NCBI GenBank assembly: GCA_017553245.1
Contig: JAFZMT010000139.1
Coordinates: 1-7,210, forward strand
DNA: 7,210 nucleotides
Direction: 5' to 3'
DNA from: Methanomicrobium sp.
GTDB lineage: Archaea; Halobacteriota; Methanomicrobia; Methanomicrobiales; Methanomicrobiaceae
Below are positions 5,181 to 7,210 of the stretch, in pieces. The notes under the pieces were generated by a model. It searched no databases, was not told the origin of the DNA, and was given only the letters and a program-made list of their open reading frames with translations. Numbering within the stretch: the stretch's first letter is position 1; every line of letters starts with the position of its first letter. The translations under genes were made by a program, and so were the position numbers.

Positions 5181-5204
5181 TAAGCCGCGAAGTTAAGCCG
5201 CGAA
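5181..5204. repeat. 13-bp-period direct repeat before tRNA-Val
   Basis: TAAGCCGCGAA occurs at 5181-5191 and 5194-5204, an exact 11-base match offset by 13. Poorer half-units flank it (GTTACGCGGA before, TTAATACGG after). It ends 12 bases before the tRNA. The unit is unrelated to the repeat before tRNA-Gly but has the same period. Confidence 0.65.
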
Positions 5205-5216
5205 CGGTTAATACGG

Positions 5217-5290
5217 GGACCTGTGGTCTAGCTGGTCAGGACGTTGCCTTCACACGGCAGAGATCGAGGGTTCGAATCCCCCCGGGTCCA
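5217..5290 (+). tRNA. tRNA-Val, anticodon CAC
   Basis: This 74-base cloverleaf has acceptor stem GGACCTG (5217-5223) pairing with CGGGTCC (5283-5289, one T-G wobble) and discriminator A at 5290. The D arm is GTCT/GGAC with GG at 5234-5235. The anticodon stem TTGCC (5244-5248) pairs with GGCAG (5256-5260) around TTCACAC, giving anticodon CAC at 5251-5253 for the codon GUG. The T arm is GAGGG (5266-5270), TTCGAAT, CCCCC (5278-5282), with an A-C mismatch at the second pair (5267 with 5281). No CCA or intron is encoded. T5 runs at 5295-5299 and 5303-5307 probably terminate it. Confidence 0.95.
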
Positions 5291-5294
5291 CTTG

Positions 5295-5307
5295 TTTTTC
5301 GATTTTT
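5295..5307 (+). terminator. Paired oligo-T terminator after tRNA-Val
   Basis: Two T5 runs (5295-5299 and 5303-5307) begin four bases after the discriminator base, fitting archaeal oligo-U termination of a tRNA transcript. Confidence 0.5.
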
Positions 5308-5360
5308 AATTAATCATCAAATCGATGAAAATTGTAAAAAAAGATATTTTGATGGTATTA

Positions 5361-5792
5361 TTATGGATCAACCAGCAATTCTCCGTTGGCATATATCTTG
5401 CCGACTTTCAGCTTTAATTTATCGAAGTCGAAGGCTTCCGCATGAGTAAGTTCATAGAGTCCTTTAAGCTCGCTTGACTTGCCTTTCCGGATATCTCCGA
5501 AATTTGCCATATCTGTCTTTATCTGATCACCGTCATAGAAGATGATGATCTCTGCCTTAACATCACTTGCATCGAAATCGCCCCTGTTTTCGGCGGTTAT
5601 GACTACTTCAAACGGTGTGGGATTTTTTGCCTCGTCTTCTTCGAGAACTTTAAAGGTTCCGTCCACGGCTATCACGGCAGGACCCGTTACACTGAGTGTA
5701 GACGAAGACGAGGATGTAGTCGTAGTCGTACAACCGCACGAGAGGATTATGGCAATTACCAAAAGTCCGAGTATTAATGCATATTTCTTCAT
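5361..5792 (-). CDS. Small lipoprotein with an Ig-like beta domain
   Basis: The 143-residue protein starts MKKYALILGLLVIAIILSCGC, a lipoprotein-type signal peptide. C19 (after ILS) or C21 (after SCG) would be the modified cysteine; the site is ambiguous. A Thr/Ser-rich tether follows (T22-T32) and then a compact domain. The pattern FEVVITAENRGDFDASDVKAEIIIFYDG (61-88) alternates strands with an Asn/Gly turn, as in CARDB- or FxLYD-like beta sandwiches of methanogen surface proteins. The role is probably extracytoplasmic binding or structure; no catalytic motif is visible. The frame opens at 5858, but the 22 residues before ATG 5792 would spoil the signal peptide. No Shine-Dalgarno sequence precedes 5792, and a TATTTATC box (5811-5818) lies about 22 bases away. 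It is a single gene, tail to tail with tRNA-Val. Confidence 0.85.
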   Translation of the reverse strand: MKKYALILGLLVIAIILSCGCTTTTTSSSSSTLSVTGPAVIAVDGTFKVLEEDEAKNPTPFEVVITAENRGDFDASDVKAEIIIFYDGDQIKTDMANFGDIRKGKSSELKGLYELTHAEAFDFDKLKLKVGKIYANGELLVDP

Positions 5793-5810
5793 GATTCTAA
5801 ATGCTATTTT

Positions 5811-5820
5811 GATAAATAAA
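5811..5820 (-). promoter_or_regulatory. Possible TATA box of the lipoprotein gene
   Basis: On the minus strand TTTATTTATC contains the same octamer (TATTTATC) as the MFS promoter. It is centred about 22 bases before ATG 5792, slightly short for a leaderless start. The stronger AT element at 5871-5893 could instead give a leader of about 60 bases. Confidence 0.35.
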
Positions 5821-5829
5821 TCACTTTCG

Positions 5830-5843
5830 TTGAATGCATTCAA
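5830..5843. promoter_or_regulatory. Perfect 14-bp palindrome, candidate operator
   Basis: TTGAATGCATTCAA is identical to its reverse complement. It lies 10 bases upstream of the possible lipoprotein TATA box, where an archaeal activator or repressor dimer commonly binds. No regulator is identified. Confidence 0.4.
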
Positions 5844-5870
5844 TGAGGATTGCGGCATTGAAGCGGGTTT

Positions 5871-5893
5871 TGATTTATATAAAAATATATATT
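5871..5893. promoter_or_regulatory. AT-rich, possibly bidirectional TATA region
   Basis: GATTTATATAAAAATATATA can be read as a strong TATA box on either strand. It lies between the divergent lipoprotein gene and the ATP-binding protein gene. In the plus direction it would leave a leader of about 125 bases before ATG 6031; in the minus direction about 60 bases. Other weaker TATA-like sequences occur at 5911-5919 and 5941-5948. The rest of 5894-6030 has no gene that I can support. Confidence 0.35.
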
Positions 5894-6003
5894 GTGCCGG
5901 CGTTAACCCTAATTATATCACCGTACCGCAGATTAATGACGTGTATATCGGCGCAATATGTTAAATTCCGATGTTTGCGTCACCCACAGTCGATTATGCT
6001 ATG

Positions 6004-6017
6004 TGTGATATGTGATA
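6004..6017 (+). repeat. Perfect 7-bp tandem duplication before the ATP-binding protein gene
   Basis: TGTGATA occurs twice without a gap (6004-6010 and 6011-6017), ending 13 bases before ATG 6031. The embedded GTGAT resembles part of the archaeal anti-16S sequence (GGAGGTGAT), but the GGAGG part is missing. It may be a weak binding site for a regulator or ribosome, or chance. Confidence 0.4.
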
Positions 6018-6030
6018 TCGGGTAGAGACG

Positions 6031-7210
6031 ATGACGGGTTCAAAGATCAGCTGCTTCCTCACTCTGGAATACATGACGACAGAGCATGAGAATAAGTATT
6101 TTGACAGGAAATCAGCGCAGATAAAGCCGTCCGATCTTGCCCCTCTTATCTCGGGTTTTGCCAACGGCGGCGGCGGTACGGTCGTAATCGGCATCAGCGA
6201 CGACATGGTACCCGAAGGTATCAACTCTTCCGGCGAGGACAAAATCAATGACTTCATAAATGCGCCGAAGGACTACTGCCGTCCCATGCCCAAATATGAG
6301 GAGGAGTTTGTCGATATCACAAATTCTAAAGGGAATCCCGACCGGCTTTTACTTCTTCATATTCAGCCGAATGTCAGTCAGATTGTCCGAACGGCAAATG
6401 ACAAAACATTCCTTCGTATCGGCGACAGGACAAGGGAAATGCGTGGTGAGGATCTTCGCAATCTGGAGTATGCGAAGAATACAAGGCACTATGAGGATGA
6501 GTGCAACGCTGATGCGAAAATCTCCGATTTAGACCCGCTTCTTCTGGCGGAGTACAAGACCGGTATAGGCGCGGCTGATCTTGACGACAGACAGGTGCTG
6601 CTGGCGCGGGGATTCATCAAAGACTGCGACGGTAAAGAATGCCTCACCAATGCCGCGGTTCTGCTGTTTGCGAAGAACATCCGTCAGTTCTATCCGAATT
6701 GCCGTGTTCGGTTTGTCCGCTATGACGGTTCTTATGCGAAATTCGGCACAAGCATCAACATTACCCGCGATTACAGCGTGGAAGAACCTCTGCCGCGGCT
6801 GCTTGTAAAGGCGAGGGATTTTATCTCCACACAACTCAGGGAATTTACTTCGCTTGACGTTAAGACGGGTCGGTTTAAGGTTGTTCCCGAGTATCCCGAG
6901 TTCGCATGGCTTGAGGGTGTCGTAAACGCGGTTACACACAGGCAGTATGACATGAGCGGCAGTTTCATCAAGGTCAGCATGTATGACGACAGGCTTGAGA
7001 TTGAGAGCCCGGGCGGTCTGCCCAACATGGTGACGGTAGAAAATATTCAGTACACGCGTTTTGCAAGAAATCCGAAGATTTCGCGTGTTCTGACCGAGTT
7101 CGACTGGGTAAGAGAACTGAATGAGGGTGTGAAGAGGATATATGCGGATATGAAAGGATTTTTCCTCGATGATCCGGAATTATATGACGACAGTAATCAG
7201 GTCAGACTCA
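6031..7210 (+). CDS. AlbA_2/Schlafen-AAA_4 ATP-binding protein, putative regulator (partial, 3' end missing)
   Basis: The frame runs from ATG 6031 to the window edge without a stop (393 residues). The N-terminal domain (about 18-135) is of the AlbA_2/Schlafen AAA_4 type: KYFDRKSA, LAPLISGFANGGGGTVVIGISDD (37-59, the hallmark 'SAFANTxGGxxxiGv' region) and FLRIGDRTREM (127-137). The C-terminal half carries a GHKL-like ATPase region: EGVVNAVTHRQY (295-306, N-box with N299), YDDRLEIESPGGLP (318-331, G-box), NPKI (347-350) and NEGVKRIY (364-371). Relatives are usually annotated as ATP-binding proteins or transcriptional regulators, often with a C-terminal winged helix, which would lie beyond the edge. 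Biochemical roles are poorly established. An in-frame stop at 6013-6015 makes ATG 6031 the earliest ATG; ATG 6073 is a possible alternative. No clear ribosome-binding site or partner gene is seen. Confidence 0.92.
   Translation, partial: MTGSKISCFLTLEYMTTEHENKYFDRKSAQIKPSDLAPLISGFANGGGGTVVIGISDDMVPEGINSSGEDKINDFINAPKDYCRPMPKYEEEFVDITNSKGNPDRLLLLHIQPNVSQIVRTANDKTFLRIGDRTREMRGEDLRNLEYAKNTRHYEDECNADAKISDLDPLLLAEYKTGIGAADLDDRQVLLARGFIKDCDGKECLTNAAVLLFAKNIRQFYPNCRVRFVRYDGSYAKFGTSINITRDYSVEEPLPRLLVKARDFISTQLREFTSLDVKTGRFKVVPEYPEFAWLEGVVNAVTHRQYDMSGSFIKVSMYDDRLEIESPGGLPNMVTVENIQYTRFARNPKISRVLTEFDWVRELNEGVKRIYADMKGFFLDDPELYDDSNQVRL

Noticed and set aside
5793..5858. 22-residue N-terminal extension of the lipoprotein
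   Set aside because: It would place hydrophilic residues before a complete signal peptide that begins MKKYALIL at 5792; signal peptides start with a short basic segment as seen there.
5834..6025. Small plus-strand frames in the lipoprotein/ATP-binding protein spacer
   Set aside because: They overlap promoter-like AT elements and the lipoprotein upstream region, have no ribosome-binding site and no recognisable sequence.
6529..6939. 136-residue minus-strand frame within the ATP-binding protein gene
   Set aside because: The plus strand carries the continuous family motifs from 6031 to the edge; this frame is antisense shadow.

Overview
The window looks like chromosomal DNA of a methanogenic euryarchaeon, most likely of the Methanomicrobiales or close relatives. 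The evidence is a 48-residue zinc-ribbon ribosomal protein L40e (archaeal/eukaryotic only), archaeal BRE/TATA-like promoters, several apparently leaderless genes, tRNA genes without an encoded CCA, and oligo-T 3' ends instead of bacterial terminators. The lineage below the phylum level is inference; no marker here fixes the genus.

Layout. 2-130 (+): C-terminal tail of an unidentified membrane protein. 446-997 (+): rdgB, XTP/dITP diphosphatase. 1171-1317 (+): rpl40e. 1459-2199 (-): a protein with a helical N-terminal part and a C-terminal DUF1917/BLES03-like domain, split by an acidic insert. 2412-3314 (+): htpX, membrane zinc protease, divergent from the previous gene. 3474-3544 (+): tRNA-Gly(TCC). 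3699-5069 (-): 14-helix MFS exporter of the DHA2 type. 5217-5290 (+): tRNA-Val(CAC). 5361-5792 (-): small lipoprotein. 6031 to the window end (+): 5' part of an AlbA_2/Schlafen-AAA_4 ATP-binding protein with a GHKL-like C-terminal half. This last gene is open at the window edge.

The genes do not form one pathway. They are mostly single transcription units in alternating orientation: housekeeping (nucleotide pool cleaning, ribosome, membrane protein quality control, two tRNAs) plus export, lipoprotein and putative regulator genes. I see no defence island, CRISPR array, prophage, insertion sequence or biosynthetic cluster.

The least expected feature is in the spacers. At least five intergenic regions each hold a short degenerate tandem array with its own unrelated unit (periods 10, 11, 11, 15 and about 16-19 bp), and both tRNA genes are preceded by a 13-bp-period direct repeat. 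One array (15 bp, 1403-1472) begins inside the 3' end of a coding gene and repeats its stop-codon region in frame. This suggests that short duplications have repeatedly built or lengthened spacers in this genome.
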